DNA of 64,000 bases from Nocardioides xinjiangensis (GCF_017916455.1 NZ_JAFMSY010000001.1:2268053-2332052); one strand, 5' to 3'. Numbered from the stretch's first letter, positions 22,920 to 31,470 are shown. Translations and numbers: made by a program. Notes: a model not told the origin generated them from the letters alone.

Positions 22920-24479
22920 ATGTCCACCACCACCCCGGCTGCTGTTGATCGGCCCTCGAGCCGTGCGGTGCTGGATCGTGCGGTGGCGGCGGTGGAGTTG
23001 CGGCGGCGGGCCGAGGTGGAGGTGGTGGAGGCGGCGTTGGCGTGGGCGCACGCCCACGTGCTGGCCGCGGACGCCGATGACGACCTGGTCGCGGGGTGGC
23101 GCTCGGACACCGTCGCGGCGGTGGGGAGCGCTGCGGGGTTGTTCGGGGAGCGGGCGCTGCCGGTCGCAGGGGCGGGCGCGCCGCGGGTCGCGGAGTTCGC
23201 CGTGATCGAGCTGGCGGCGGCGTTGGACCTGTCGCACGAGGCGGCGTTGGCGCTGGTGGGTGACGTGCTCGACCTGGCCCACCGGCTGCCGCGGCTGTGG
23301 GCGCTGACCCGTGGGCTGCGGGTGCCGGTGCGGCTGGCGCGGGAGGCGGCGCGGGTCTCGCGCGACCTGGACGTGGTGGCGGCGGGGCATGCGGACCGGC
23401 TGCTGGTGTGGCAGCCGCGGCGGTTGAACCCGCACCGCATCGCGGTGCTGGTCCACGAGGCGCGGTTGTACGCCGACCCGGACCGGGCGGTCGCCGACCA
23501 CGACCACGCGTTGGCGGCACGGCGCGTCGAGGTGCACCACGACGAGGGCGCCCCGGGCACGTCGGCGGTGTTCATGACGCTCGACACCGCCGACGCGGTC
23601 GCGTTCGACCACACCGTGACCACGATGGCCGCCACGATGCGCTCCCTGGGCCACCCCGGCCAGCTCGGGGTGCGCCGCGCACACGCGGTCGGGGTCCTCG
23701 CCGACCCCCAGAAAGCACTCGACCTCCTGACCGTGGCCGCGGTCGCGGCACGCGACAGCGGGCCGGCGACCGGGGCCGCGGAGACAGGTGCCCCGGTCTC
23801 GCAGACAGATGGTCCGCCGCTCCCGATGGACGATCCCAGGGTCTGCGTCGCCGAGGACGCCGCCTACGAACCCGCCACCCCGTTCCGACGCCCCACCACC
23901 AGCGGCGGCAGCGGCGGCGGAGACAGTCAGGGCAACGAGGGTGGCGAGGTGCGGCTGGTCGTGCACGTCACCGACCGCGACCTCCTCGACACCCACTCCG
24001 GTGCCGCCGCGTCTGTCGCCAGCCGTGGTGTGGCGAGGTGTGACCGGCTCGGCCCGATGCTCCTGGGCCGGCTGCGGTCGTGGCTGCTCACCGCCGGACA
24101 GGTCACCGTCACCCCGGTGCTGGACCTCGACCCGCACACCACCGCCATTCCCGCGGTGGACCGCCACGACCCACCCGCGCGCATGGCCGAAGCGGTCCGA
24201 CTGCGCGACGACACCTGCGTCTACCCCCACTGCGGCCGCCCGTCGCAGCGCTGCGACCTCGACCACATCACCGCCTACGTCCCCCTCCACGACGGCGGAC
24301 CACCGGGCCAGACCCGCCCCGACAACCTGGCACCGCTGTGCCGGCGCCACCACCGCGCCAAGACCTTCGCCGACTTCACCTACCACCGCCGACCCGACGG
24401 CTCCTACCACTGGACCCTGCCGTCCGGACGCACCGTCACCACCGACCCACCCCACCGACGACCCCAACCGCCCCGCTGA
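22920..24479 (+). CDS. HNH endonuclease of the DUF222/13E12 family
   Basis: The 519 residues contain a helical DUF222 region (about 20-280), a low-complexity Ser/Gly linker near 320-335, and a C-terminal HNH nuclease with CVYPHCGRPSQRCDLDHITAY and NLAPLCRRHHRAKT (zinc-binding cysteines plus catalytic histidines). These multicopy genes are characteristic of actinobacteria (the REP13E12 family of mycobacteria). Roles are unclear and may relate to mobile repeats or damage response. A related gene end lies at 63357. Its use of GTG/CGG-rich codons resembles its neighbours, so recent transfer is not evident. Confidence 0.88.
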   Translation: MSTTTPAAVDRPSSRAVLDRAVAAVELRRRAEVEVVEAALAWAHAHVLAADADDDLVAGWRSDTVAAVGSAAGLFGERALPVAGAGAPRVAEFAVIELAAALDLSHEAALALVGDVLDLAHRLPRLWALTRGLRVPVRLAREAARVSRDLDVVAAGHADRLLVWQPRRLNPHRIAVLVHEARLYADPDRAVADHDHALAARRVEVHHDEGAPGTSAVFMTLDTADAVAFDHTVTTMAATMRSLGHPGQLGVRRAHAVGVLADPQKALDLLTVAAVAARDSGPATGAAETGAPVSQTDGPPLPMDDPRVCVAEDAAYEPATPFRRPTTSGGSGGGDSQGNEGGEVRLVVHVTDRDLLDTHSGAAASVASRGVARCDRLGPMLLGRLRSWLLTAGQVTVTPVLDLDPHTTAIPAVDRHDPPARMAEAVRLRDDTCVYPHCGRPSQRCDLDHITAYVPLHDGGPPGQTRPDNLAPLCRRHHRAKTFADFTYHRRPDGSYHWTLPSGRTVTTDPPHRRPQPPR

Positions 24480-24610
24480 GCCCGACACCCACCCGGTGAT
24501 CGGGCCACCGGCACGCCCGGACCTGCCGACGAGCGACGGGCCGAGCCGATGTTGCCGGGTGTGGTCCCGGGTTCTGCGTCAATCCGTGCCGGGCGCGTCG
24601 CCGAAGCACC

Positions 24611-24856
24611 GTGGTGACGACGAGATCCGCGGATGGGACGGTCCGCAGCAGACGGTTGACGCGCGCGCAGATCGAGCAGGTGGCACGGCGGATGAATGCC
24701 CCGGAAGGACAGCTCGTCGTCTTCTCCCGCGACGGCGTCGTCCTGCACACCGACGCCGAACGACGCGGAACGCTGGCACTGCACGACGAGATCTACGCGG
24801 CCCGCCGGATCGGCAGCGAGATCGAGATCCAGCGGATCCCGAACCTGGATCAGTGA
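24611..24856 (+). CDS. Hypothetical small protein (81 aa)
   Basis: I do not recognise this protein. It reads RSADGTVRSRRLTRAQIEQVARRM, then QLVVFSRDGVVLHTDAERRG and ALHDEIYAARRIGSEIEIQRI, a mixed alpha-beta sequence without signal or membrane segment. Two consecutive GTG codons (24611, 24614) could start it, and ATG 24692 is an alternative. A strong hairpin at 24889-24930 follows, as expected for a real transcription unit. Confidence 0.5.
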   Translation: MVTTRSADGTVRSRRLTRAQIEQVARRMNAPEGQLVVFSRDGVVLHTDAERRGTLALHDEIYAARRIGSEIEIQRIPNLDQ

Positions 24857-24888
24857 TCCCCGTGCTGGTGCAGCTCGGGGCGGAAACA

Positions 24889-24930
24889 CGTATCCGCCCG
24901 GCTCCACGGGGGCGGAGTCGGGCGGATACG
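24889..24930. terminator. Long hairpin, probable bidirectional terminator
   Basis: CGTATCCGCCCG (24889-24900) pairs perfectly with CGGGCGGATACG (24919-24930), and GCTCC/GGAGT extends the stem to 17 pairs around an 8-base loop. It lies between the small gene ending at 24856 and the convergent gene ending at 25043. No U-tract follows. Confidence 0.6.
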
Positions 24931-25042
24931 GGCGTCGACTGCTACGTCCTGGCTCGTGCCGGCAGTAGCCGCACTGCGCCGTGGGCTGCAGCGGCGCTCA
25001 ACATGCCGAGCACCTGGCCCAGCGAGCGTAGGTGTAGTGGGG

Positions 25043-25327
25043 TCACCGGTTGGCGCCGGCGCGGTCCGCGGCGTCGTCGTCGTAGAAGTCGCGGCTGCCG
25101 GACTTGGCGAGGCCGCGGCTGATCATGTAGCCGATGGTGAGGAGGGTGACGTAGAACCACGCCTCCTGGGTGCCGAAGTCGCTGTTGTCGGTCACGGCGG
25201 CCGCGACGAGGACGGCGACGGCGATGACGACGTACGCGATGAGCTCAGTGGTCTTGTACGACGACTTGGTCTCGGTGCTGACGCGGCGGGTGGTGGTGGG
25301 GCGGGTGTCGGCGTTGGTGGTCGACAT
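25043..25327 (-). CDS. Hypothetical two-helix membrane protein (94 aa)
   Basis: Starting at ATG 25327 (AGGAGA five bases upstream), the protein has a Thr-rich polar N-terminus, helix LIAYVVIAVAVLVAAAVT, helix WFYVTLLTIGYMISRGLA and an acidic tail RDFYDDDAADRAG. Similar small proteins are widespread in Nocardioidaceae but have no assigned function. It converges on the 81-residue gene across the hairpin at 24889. Confidence 0.75.
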   Translation of the reverse strand: MSTTNADTRPTTTRRVSTETKSSYKTTELIAYVVIAVAVLVAAAVTDNSDFGTQEAWFYVTLLTIGYMISRGLAKSGSRDFYDDDAADRAGANR

Positions 25328-25641
25328 TGGTGTCTCCTGTGTGACTCGCGAAGATGGCGTGCCCATGGTCTTGAGCCCGTGCGCCGATGGGCGCAGGGCC
25401 GCTCCGTACCCGTCGCCAGTGCGCTCATGCCCTGTCCCGTTGTGGGCTGCATCTCAAGCGGCGCGCTGCGCATCGGATCGACGACGAGGGGAACCGCCCC
25501 GGCAGGCTGCTCGGGCACCCCGGGAAGACCTGGGCGGCTCAGGCCCGGGCGCTCCAAGAAGCGGGGCGCCCGGGCTGCATTCCCGGGCTGCCCCCCGGGC
25601 GGTTGACCCCGTCCGCTACCGCGTTGCGCCACAATGTCCCC
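25328..25641. other. Intergenic region with hairpin, upstream of ANTAR gene
   Basis: No credible gene is seen in these 314 bases. GCCCGGGCGC (25543-25552) pairs with GCGCCCGGGC (25566-25575) around a 13-base loop, and further CCCGGG-rich segments follow to 25600. TTGACC at 25603-25608 could be a -35 element. The stem could act as a terminator or RNA-binding site just before the ANTAR gene. Confidence 0.4.
25630..25635 (+). promoter_or_regulatory. Possible -10 element before ANTAR gene
   Basis: CACAAT lies six bases before the ATG at 25642. It matches TANNNT in A2 and T6 only. Confidence 0.35.
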
Positions 25642-26055
25642 ATGGCTGACCGCAACAGCGCGCACCTCCAGCAGCAGATCGACGAGCTCGTCGGCAAAGT
25701 GGCGACGAACACGGACCACATCGCCACCCTCACCGGTCGGGCCGATGCCTCGCATGCCCGCGCCGACGCCACCGAGCGACGGGTCGACGACATCGAGGCA
25801 CGTGCGGCGGTGGACCGGGAAATCATCGCGGAGCTGCAGGCGGACGGCGTGCTCTCCCGCGAGCACGTCTCCCAGCTCGAGGCCGCGCTGGTGTCGTCCC
25901 GCGTGATCGGCACCGCCGTCGGATTCCTCATGTCCACCCGCGGCATCGGCCAGGACGAGGCCCTGGCCGTGCTCAAGCAGACCAGCCAGCGCACGAACAA
26001 GAGGATGCGGGACCTCGCGGAGACAGTGATCGCCGAAGCTGCCGCACCCCGGTAG
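25642..26055 (+). CDS. ANTAR domain protein with coiled-coil N-terminus
   Basis: The C-terminal 60 residues of this 137-residue protein (LEAALVSSRVIGTAVGFLM, RGIGQDEALAVLKQTSQRTNKRMRDLAETV) match the ANTAR domain, which binds paired RNA hairpins and stops transcription termination. The first 75 residues (LQQQIDELVGKVATNTDHIATL...) form a heptad-rich coiled coil in place of the usual GAF or receiver sensor. It may therefore act as a constitutive dimer or depend on a partner protein. Target transcripts are not evident. Confidence 0.85.
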   Translation: MADRNSAHLQQQIDELVGKVATNTDHIATLTGRADASHARADATERRVDDIEARAAVDREIIAELQADGVLSREHVSQLEAALVSSRVIGTAVGFLMSTRGIGQDEALAVLKQTSQRTNKRMRDLAETVIAEAAAPR

Positions 26056-26092
26056 ACCCAGCACGTCCCGTCCGAAGGCCTTCGCTCGTGAC

Positions 26093-26135
26093 AGGGCGGC
26101 GGCGCCCTCTCGCCTGCAGGTCGCGCCGCCGCCCT
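26093..26135. terminator. Stem-loop after ANTAR gene
   Basis: AGGGCGGCGGCGC (26093-26105) pairs with GCGCCGCCGCCCT (26123-26135) around a 17-base loop, 38 bases after the ANTAR stop. The rest of the gap to 26300 shows no gene. Confidence 0.6.
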
Positions 26136-26300
26136 GCGAGCCGCACGGCTCGGGGGGCCCTGCTTTCCGGCGGGAGGTCGGCGCAGGGAGTCGAGCAGCC
26201 ACCATGACAGCGCTCCGGCGCGCTGAAGTGTTACGGCCCCGGGCCAGCAAGTCGTGGTCCGCCGCCGAGAGCACCGCGACAGCGCTGCGCCGGCACCCGA

Positions 26301-26765
26301 CTACCCAGCCGGGTAGGCGTAGACCACGCCGCGGATGCCCGTCGCCTCCTGGCAGCGCTCGATGCGGTCGGCGAACGTCTCTCCGCGCCACGACCTGAGG
26401 TCCGCGACCGGCGGGTACCAGCCACCACCGCCGTCGAACACGGCACCCACCTGCGCTGCGGGAGCGTCCTCGAGCTGCGGCGCGTCGTCGAACACCACCG
26501 TCCTGTTGTCGGCGTCCCATGTCGCTCCGTGCGGCCAGAACACGATGGCGCTGCCCAGGACCAGGCACCCCTTCCGGAGGTGGAGCAGCCCCGACACCTC
26601 CGCCGTCGGGTAGCTCTCCGCCTCCTCGGGCGCTGCTATCACCGGCGTCTCGGTGCCGGCGCCGTCGCCCGGCGCTCCGCCGGTGGCGCTTCCGCACGCG
26701 CTGAGCGCCAGCACCAGGCAGCCGGATCCTGCGAGCGACGTCCGTCCTCCCTGATCGCGCACCAC
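26301..26765 (-). CDS. Putative lipoprotein (154 aa)
   Basis: The product begins VVRDQGGRTSLAGSGCLVLALSAC, a lipoprotein signal with the lipobox LSAC, then an acidic Gly/Thr linker and a small domain with HLRKGCLVLGSAIVFWPHGATW, WYPPVADLRSW and RIERCQEATGIRGVVYAYPAG. I do not recognise the domain. Two cysteines in it could form an extracytoplasmic disulfide. The start is either GTG 26765 or 26762. It converges on the ANTAR gene. Confidence 0.6.
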   Translation of the reverse strand: MVRDQGGRTSLAGSGCLVLALSACGSATGGAPGDGAGTETPVIAAPEEAESYPTAEVSGLLHLRKGCLVLGSAIVFWPHGATWDADNRTVVFDDAPQLEDAPAAQVGAVFDGGGGWYPPVADLRSWRGETFADRIERCQEATGIRGVVYAYPAG

Positions 26766-26827
26766 CAGCCCCCTCGCATCGTGTGCCTGAAGTCTGCCGC
26801 GCAGCGCGGATGTCTGTCCTTCGTCGC

Positions 26828-28087
26828 CTAGATCGAGATCACGACCCCGGCGATCGCCGCGTTCGCGAGGTTGGCCAGCGCGCCCGCCAGCAGGGCGCGC
26901 AGCCCGAGCTGGGCGACGACGCCCCGGCGCTCGGGCAGCAGTGACCCGATCGTGCCGATCTGGATCGCGATCGAGCTGAAGTTCGCGAAGCCGGCGAGCG
27001 CGAAGGTCACGACGGCGACGGTGACGGGGAAGAGGCTCTCGACCTCGGGGCCGAAGCTGGCGAAGGCGACGAACTCGTTGAGCACGGTCTTCTCGCCGAT
27101 CCACGACCCGGCCTGCACCGCCTCCGACCACGGCACGCCGAGCAGCCACGCGAGGGGAGCCAGGCACCAGCCGAGGAGCCGCTCGAAGGTGAGGCCGTCC
27201 ACCCCGACCCAGGAGCCGACGGCGCCGAGGATCCCGTCGGCCATGGCGATGAGGGCGATGAAGGCGATGAGCAGCCCACCGACCGTCACCGCGATCCGGG
27301 CCCCGGCCAGGGCGCCGCGACCGATGGCGTCGATGACGTTCGACGACTCCTCGTCGCGCACCGAGCGGACGTCGACCTCCTCCTCGCTGTCCACCGGCGT
27401 GGCGCCGTCGAGCTCGTCGTCCTCCGGCGTGCTGTCGGGCCACATCACCTTCGCCATCAGCAGCGAGGCAGGGGCGTTCATGACGGTCGCCGCCAGCAGG
27501 TACTCCAGCGGCGCGCCGAGCAGCGAGTAGCCGACGAGCGTCGATCCCGCGGCCGCTGCGAAACCCGCCGCCATGATCGTGAAGAGCTGGCCCCGCCTCA
27601 GCGAGCGGAGGTAGGGCGCGATCATCAGCGGCGCCTCGCTCTGCCCGAGGAAGATCACGGTCGCGCCGTACATCGACTCCACCTTGCTGACGCCCAGGAG
27701 CCGCGCGAGGGCGCCGCCGAGGAGCCACGTGGCCCACTGGACGAAGCGCAGGTAGTAGAGCAGCCCGATCAGCGCGCCGAGGAAGATGATCACCGGCAGC
27801 ACCTGCAGCGCGAAGATGGTCTCGTTCTCCTCGCCCACCGCGAGCAGCGGCCCGAAGACGAACGCCGTGCCCTCGTCGGCGTACCCGATCAGCGTCGCGA
27901 CCCGGTCGGAGACCCACTCGAGGGCGTCCCTGCCCGGTCCCCAGCGCAGCACGAGCGCCGCGAACCCGACCTGCAGCGCCAGGGCGACGCCCACCGTCCG
28001 CCACGAGATGCCCCTCCGGTGCCGCGACAGAGCGACCGCGACGAGCAGCAGCAGCGCCAGGCCGAGGATCCCCCGCAGGTCAGCCAT
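26828..28087 (-). CDS. CNT-family nucleoside transporter (NupC-like)
   Basis: This 419-residue membrane protein fits the concentrative nucleoside transporter family: LGQSEAPLMIAPYL (substrate loop), TIMAAGFAAAAGSTLVGY, LNEFVAFASFG and the C-terminal GFANFSSIAIQIGTIG. These carriers import nucleosides with sodium or protons. An acidic cytoplasmic loop (STPEDDELDGATPVDSEEE) lies mid-protein. The start overlaps the end of a small membrane-protein gene by eight bases, indicating translational coupling. Confidence 0.92.
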   Translation of the reverse strand: MADLRGILGLALLLLVAVALSRHRRGISWRTVGVALALQVGFAALVLRWGPGRDALEWVSDRVATLIGYADEGTAFVFGPLLAVGEENETIFALQVLPVIIFLGALIGLLYYLRFVQWATWLLGGALARLLGVSKVESMYGATVIFLGQSEAPLMIAPYLRSLRRGQLFTIMAAGFAAAAGSTLVGYSLLGAPLEYLLAATVMNAPASLLMAKVMWPDSTPEDDELDGATPVDSEEEVDVRSVRDEESSNVIDAIGRGALAGARIAVTVGGLLIAFIALIAMADGILGAVGSWVGVDGLTFERLLGWCLAPLAWLLGVPWSEAVQAGSWIGEKTVLNEFVAFASFGPEVESLFPVTVAVVTFALAGFANFSSIAIQIGTIGSLLPERRGVVAQLGLRALLAGALANLANAAIAGVVISI

Positions 28088-28256
28088 CGCCGCGCCGCTC
28101 GTCGCCGTCCGCCCGGTCGTCCTCCGGGGGAAGGCCGCGTGCGAGGTCGCGGGTGTCGCGGGCGATGCGCTCGGCGCGCCGGCGCTCGAACAGCAGGATG
28201 ACCGCGACCACCGCGACCATCACGACGACGGTGACGACGAGCCGGTAGGCGTCCAT
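28080..28256 (-). CDS. Small membrane protein coupled to nucleoside transporter (58 aa)
   Basis: A 58-residue frame reads MDAYRLVVTVVVMVAVVAVI, one membrane helix, then LLFERRRAERIARDTRDLARG and an acidic tail. It ends with a TGA inside the first codons of the transporter gene, so ribosomes could pass from one to the other. Its position suggests an accessory subunit or regulator of the transporter. No family is recognised. It is a 58-codon frame backed by sensible helix and charge pattern. Confidence 0.65.
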   Translation of the reverse strand: MDAYRLVVTVVVMVAVVAVILLFERRRAERIARDTRDLARGLPPEDDRADGDERRGDG

Positions 28257-28275
28257 GGCCCCACCATGGCACGGG

Positions 28276-28821
28276 CTACGGGTGGACCGACAGGTGCTCG
28301 GGCGGCACCCGGTCGGTCAGCCAGACCCCGTTGCCGGTGCGCCAGAACGTCGCGCCCGCCCCCACCATGGCGCCGGCGTCCACCTCGAGCACCACGGCAT
28401 CGCCTCGGCGCCGACCCACGCGTCGGGCCGTGTCCACGTCGCCCGACAGGTGCACGTGGTGGCGGCCGCGGCGGTCGAGTCCCGTGGCGAGGACGGACGG
28501 CAGGTTCCGTGCGGGCGTGCCGTGGAAGAGCACGGGCGGCGGGTCGGCCGGCGTCAGCGCGAGGTCGACCTCGACGGAGTGGCCCTGCCGTGCCCTGATC
28601 CGGTCGCCGGCCCGGTCGACCTCGAAGCGCTGCTTGTCGTTGGTCCCCACGACGCGGTCGAGGTCCGCGCGGGCCAGAGGCGACCCGGCGGCGGCGAGCG
28701 CGGCGAGCAGGTCGTCGACGGCCACCCAGCCGTGGGCGTCCAGCGTCAGGCCGACGGAGTCCGGCCGGTGCCGGAGCACGTACGACAGCCGCTTCGAGGT
28801 GCGGACGTCGTCGGGCCGCAC
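28276..28821 (-). CDS. kptA: RNA 2'-phosphotransferase (Tpt1/KptA)
   Basis: The 181 residues match KptA: SKRLSYVLRHRPDSVGLTLD near the N-terminus, then VLFHGTPARNLPSVLATGL, RGRHHVHLS and NGVWLTDRVPPEHL. The enzyme moves a 2'-phosphate from RNA to NAD, giving ADP-ribose 1'',2''-cyclic phosphate. In yeast it ends tRNA splicing, while in bacteria its substrate is unclear and NAD-capped or damaged RNA has been proposed. It begins three bases after the DUF1330 gene and is probably co-transcribed. Confidence 0.93.
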   Translation of the reverse strand: MRPDDVRTSKRLSYVLRHRPDSVGLTLDAHGWVAVDDLLAALAAAGSPLARADLDRVVGTNDKQRFEVDRAGDRIRARQGHSVEVDLALTPADPPPVLFHGTPARNLPSVLATGLDRRGRHHVHLSGDVDTARRVGRRRGDAVVLEVDAGAMVGAGATFWRTGNGVWLTDRVPPEHLSVHP

Positions 28822-28824
28822 GGG

Positions 28825-29112
28825 TCAGGCCCCGGGCACCACGCGCATGTCGCGGTCGGCGCCGCCGTCCAGCGCCCGCAGCGCCTCCTGGTAGGGCTCG
28901 CTCTCGTGGGCGGCCACCGCTGCCTCGACGGACGCGAACTCGATGACGATCGTGCGGGTCGCCTCGCCCTTCTCGAAGGTGGCCTCGGGCATCCCGCGCA
29001 CGAGGAACCGTCCGCCCGCCGCGCGCAGCGCCGGCCCGGCCAGCTCGGCGTAGGCCGCCACCTTGTCGGGGTCGTGGACGGCCTTGTAGGTGGTGATCCA
29101 GTACGCGGTCAT
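28825..29112 (-). CDS. DUF1330 family protein
   Basis: The 95-residue protein (AYWITTYKAVHDPDKVAAYAEL, GGRFLVRGMPEATFEKGE, RTIVIEFASVEAAVAAHESE, YQEALRAL) fits the DUF1330 dimeric alpha-beta barrel fold. Members are small cytoplasmic proteins of mostly unknown role. ATG 29112 follows TAGTGT by seven bases. It is the first gene of a pair with kptA. Confidence 0.88.
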   Translation of the reverse strand: MTAYWITTYKAVHDPDKVAAYAELAGPALRAAGGRFLVRGMPEATFEKGEATRTIVIEFASVEAAVAAHESEPYQEALRALDGGADRDMRVVPGA

Positions 29113-29119
29113 GGCGCCG

Positions 29120-29125
29120 ACACTA
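29120..29125 (-). promoter_or_regulatory. -10 element for leaderless DUF1330-kptA transcript
   Basis: TAGTGT, seven bases, then ATG at 29112. Confidence 0.55.
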
Positions 29126-29141
29126 CGGCGTGCGGCAGCGG

Positions 29142-30404
29142 TCAGTGCGCCGACCCGTGCCGCGCGAGGTACCGCTCCGCCGCCCGCGCGGACGGCGCCA
29201 TCGTGAGGGTGGAGACCACCACGATCGCCGCGATGACGATCCAGCCGAGCGAGCCGTGCTCCATCGCGAGCCAGGTGTAGAGCGCCGGCGCCCAGACCGA
29301 GCCCAGCGTGTCGCCGATGTGGGCGGCGCCCTGGTACTCCGCTCGCTGCTGGGCGTCGGTCAGCTCCGACATGAAGCCCCAGTGTCCGGCGGACTGGAAC
29401 AGCTCGGCGCCCGTCACGGTGACGTGGCCGAGCCACACCAGGACGATCGTCAGCCAGCCCATGGTGTCGTGGGTGACGAGCACGATGGCGCAGGAGAGGA
29501 CGAAGAAGCCGGCCGAGATGTACGACGCGCGGAGCGAGCGGGCCACCGAGTCGACGCCGCGGGCCGCGGCGACCTGCAGCAGCACCGCCATCACGGTGTT
29601 GGTGCCGAAGAGCCAGGCGAGCAGCACCCGGGGGGCGTCGGTCTCCTCGACCAGCCACAGCGGGATCACGATGTTGAGCAGCACCTGGTTGCTGCCGAGC
29701 ACGCCGTCGCCGGTCATGAGGGCGAGGAACGCGCGGTTCTTGAGGGCGGCGGGCTTGATGACCGCTTCGTCGGCGTGGGCGGGCGTCGCCTTGGCGGGTG
29801 GTTCGGGCAGCCGGGTGATCCAGTAGGTGTTGGCCAGCAGGATCACCCCGGTCAGGACCGGCACCGCGCGCACCACGTCGTCGCTGTTCGCGGCGAGCGC
29901 GAGGCCGCCGATGAGGGCGCCGAGGGTGAACCCGATGTTGAGGGCGGCCCGCATGAAGGCCTGGGACTGGACCCGCTCCTCACGGGTGAAGATGTCGATC
30001 GTGTACGCGCCCCGGCCGCTCCACCCGGCCTGGCTGACCACCTCGAGGACGACCATCATCGCGAGATAGGCGACGAAGCCGTGGATGAACGGCCACACGA
30101 GGTAGAGCGCCGAGGTGAGTGCCGCACTGATCGCCCAGATGCGCTTGGTGCCCACGCGGTCGGCCAGCTTGCCGGCGGGCACGGCGAAGAAGAACGACGT
30201 GACGCCCGCGACCGTGAGGCCGATGCCGACCTGCGCGGCGGACAGCCCGACGATCTGGGTGAAGAAGACCGCCGACCCGGTGACGAAGGCGCCCTCGCCG
30301 ATCGCGAAGAGGATCGACTGGACCGACAGCGACCTCGCCAGCGGCGACGGGGGGAGCTGCCGCTGCCACCACGACTGGGGGCTCTGGGTCTCCGTGTCGT
30401 CCAT
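29142..30404 (-). CDS. MFS transporter (copy 2)
   Basis: The 420-residue protein has 12 predicted helices and the loop AGKLADRVGTKRIWA. It is a paralogue of the transporter at 21349, with long shared blocks, but lacks that protein's extended C-terminus. It lies divergently from menE, as copy 1 lies next to menA, so both copies border menaquinone genes. Substrate unknown. Confidence 0.9.
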   Translation of the reverse strand: MDDTETQSPQSWWQRQLPPSPLARSLSVQSILFAIGEGAFVTGSAVFFTQIVGLSAAQVGIGLTVAGVTSFFFAVPAGKLADRVGTKRIWAISAALTSALYLVWPFIHGFVAYLAMMVVLEVVSQAGWSGRGAYTIDIFTREERVQSQAFMRAALNIGFTLGALIGGLALAANSDDVVRAVPVLTGVILLANTYWITRLPEPPAKATPAHADEAVIKPAALKNRAFLALMTGDGVLGSNQVLLNIVIPLWLVEETDAPRVLLAWLFGTNTVMAVLLQVAAARGVDSVARSLRASYISAGFFVLSCAIVLVTHDTMGWLTIVLVWLGHVTVTGAELFQSAGHWGFMSELTDAQQRAEYQGAAHIGDTLGSVWAPALYTWLAMEHGSLGWIVIAAIVVVSTLTMAPSARAAERYLARHGSAH

Positions 30405-30428
30405 CGCGCCCCATGGTGGCAGAGCGGC

Positions 30429-30434
30429 TAGCGT
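30429..30434 (+). promoter_or_regulatory. -10 element for leaderless menE
   Basis: TAGCGT, seven bases, then GTG at 30442. Confidence 0.6.
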
Positions 30435-30441
30435 TCGTCGT

Positions 30442-31470
30442 GTGGATTTCGTGCGGCCCTCGGACGAGCCGGCGGTCGCCATCGGGCAGCTGGCGCGATG
30501 GCTCGGGGCCGACGACCCCGAGCCGCTGCTGATCGAGACGTCCGGGTCCTCGGGCCGACCGAAGGGCGTGGTGATCCCGCGCTCCGCCGTGCTCGCCAGC
30601 GTGGAGGCCTCGGCGCGCCGGCTGGGCGCGACGGGGCGGTGGCTGCTCACCCTTCCGTCGTCGTACGTCGCGGGCGTCCAGGTCATCGTCCGGTCGCTGG
30701 TCGCCGGACACGAGCCGGCGGTGGTCGACGGGCTCGACGTCGGCCGGGCCGCGGCGGCCGACCGCACGGGCACCCCGGCGTTCGTCTCGCTCGTGCCGAC
30801 CCAGCTCCACCGGATCCTCCGCGATCCCGAGCAGACGGCCGCCCTCGCCCGCTGCCACACCGTCCTCGTCGGGGGCGCAGGACTGGGCGCCCAGCTGCGC
30901 CGGCGCGCGGAGGAGCACGGCGTGCGCCTGGTGACGACCTACGGGTCGTCCGAGACCTCCGGCGGCTGCGTCTACGACGGCGTGCCGCTCGACGGGGTGG
31001 GCGTCGCGCTGGGAGCCGACGGCCGGATCCGCATCGCCGGACCGACGCTGTTCAGCCACTACGACGGTGACCCGCAGCTCACGGCCGAGACCGTCGTCGA
31101 CGGCTGGTTCCTCACCTCCGACGTCGGCCGGCTCGACGAGGACGGGCGCCTCCGGGTGCTCGGGCGCGTCGACGACGTCGTGATCAGCGGCGGCGTGAAG
31201 ATCCCGCTCCCCGCGGTCGCCGAGCGCCTGCGCCGGCACGTGCTGGTGGAGGACGCCGAGCTCTTCGGCGTCCAGGACCCCGAGTGGGGCCAACGGCTCG
31301 TGGCGGTGCTCGTGGGCACCGCCGACGACGCCGAGCTGCGCGACTGGATCGGCATCGAGCACCCGCGGTCGTGGGCGCCGCGCGAGTTCCACCGGGTCGA
31401 GCGGCTCCCGCTGCTGGCCAACGGCAAGGTGGACCGGCAGGCGATCCGGACGAGCCTCCGGCTCCCCTGA
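30442..31470 (+). CDS. menE: o-Succinylbenzoate-CoA ligase
   Basis: MenE activates o-succinylbenzoate to its CoA ester. The short 342-residue ANL protein has an intact phosphate loop TSGSSGRPKG at 33-42, TTYGSSETSGGCVYDG, WFLTSDVGRLDE, VDDVVISGGVKIP and the catalytic lysine Lys329 in LLANGKVDRQAI. The truncated N-terminus is typical of actinobacterial MenE. GTG 30442 was chosen from the promoter hexamer upstream. menC follows after 17 bases. Confidence 0.93.
   Translation: MDFVRPSDEPAVAIGQLARWLGADDPEPLLIETSGSSGRPKGVVIPRSAVLASVEASARRLGATGRWLLTLPSSYVAGVQVIVRSLVAGHEPAVVDGLDVGRAAAADRTGTPAFVSLVPTQLHRILRDPEQTAALARCHTVLVGGAGLGAQLRRRAEEHGVRLVTTYGSSETSGGCVYDGVPLDGVGVALGADGRIRIAGPTLFSHYDGDPQLTAETVVDGWFLTSDVGRLDEDGRLRVLGRVDDVVISGGVKIPLPAVAERLRRHVLVEDAELFGVQDPEWGQRLVAVLVGTADDAELRDWIGIEHPRSWAPREFHRVERLPLLANGKVDRQAIRTSLRLP

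Noticed and set aside
25450..25600. Paired hexaloop ANTAR target hairpins before the ANTAR gene
   Set aside because: Loops of the visible hairpins are 5 and 13 bases and do not fit the A1/G4 hexaloop rule.
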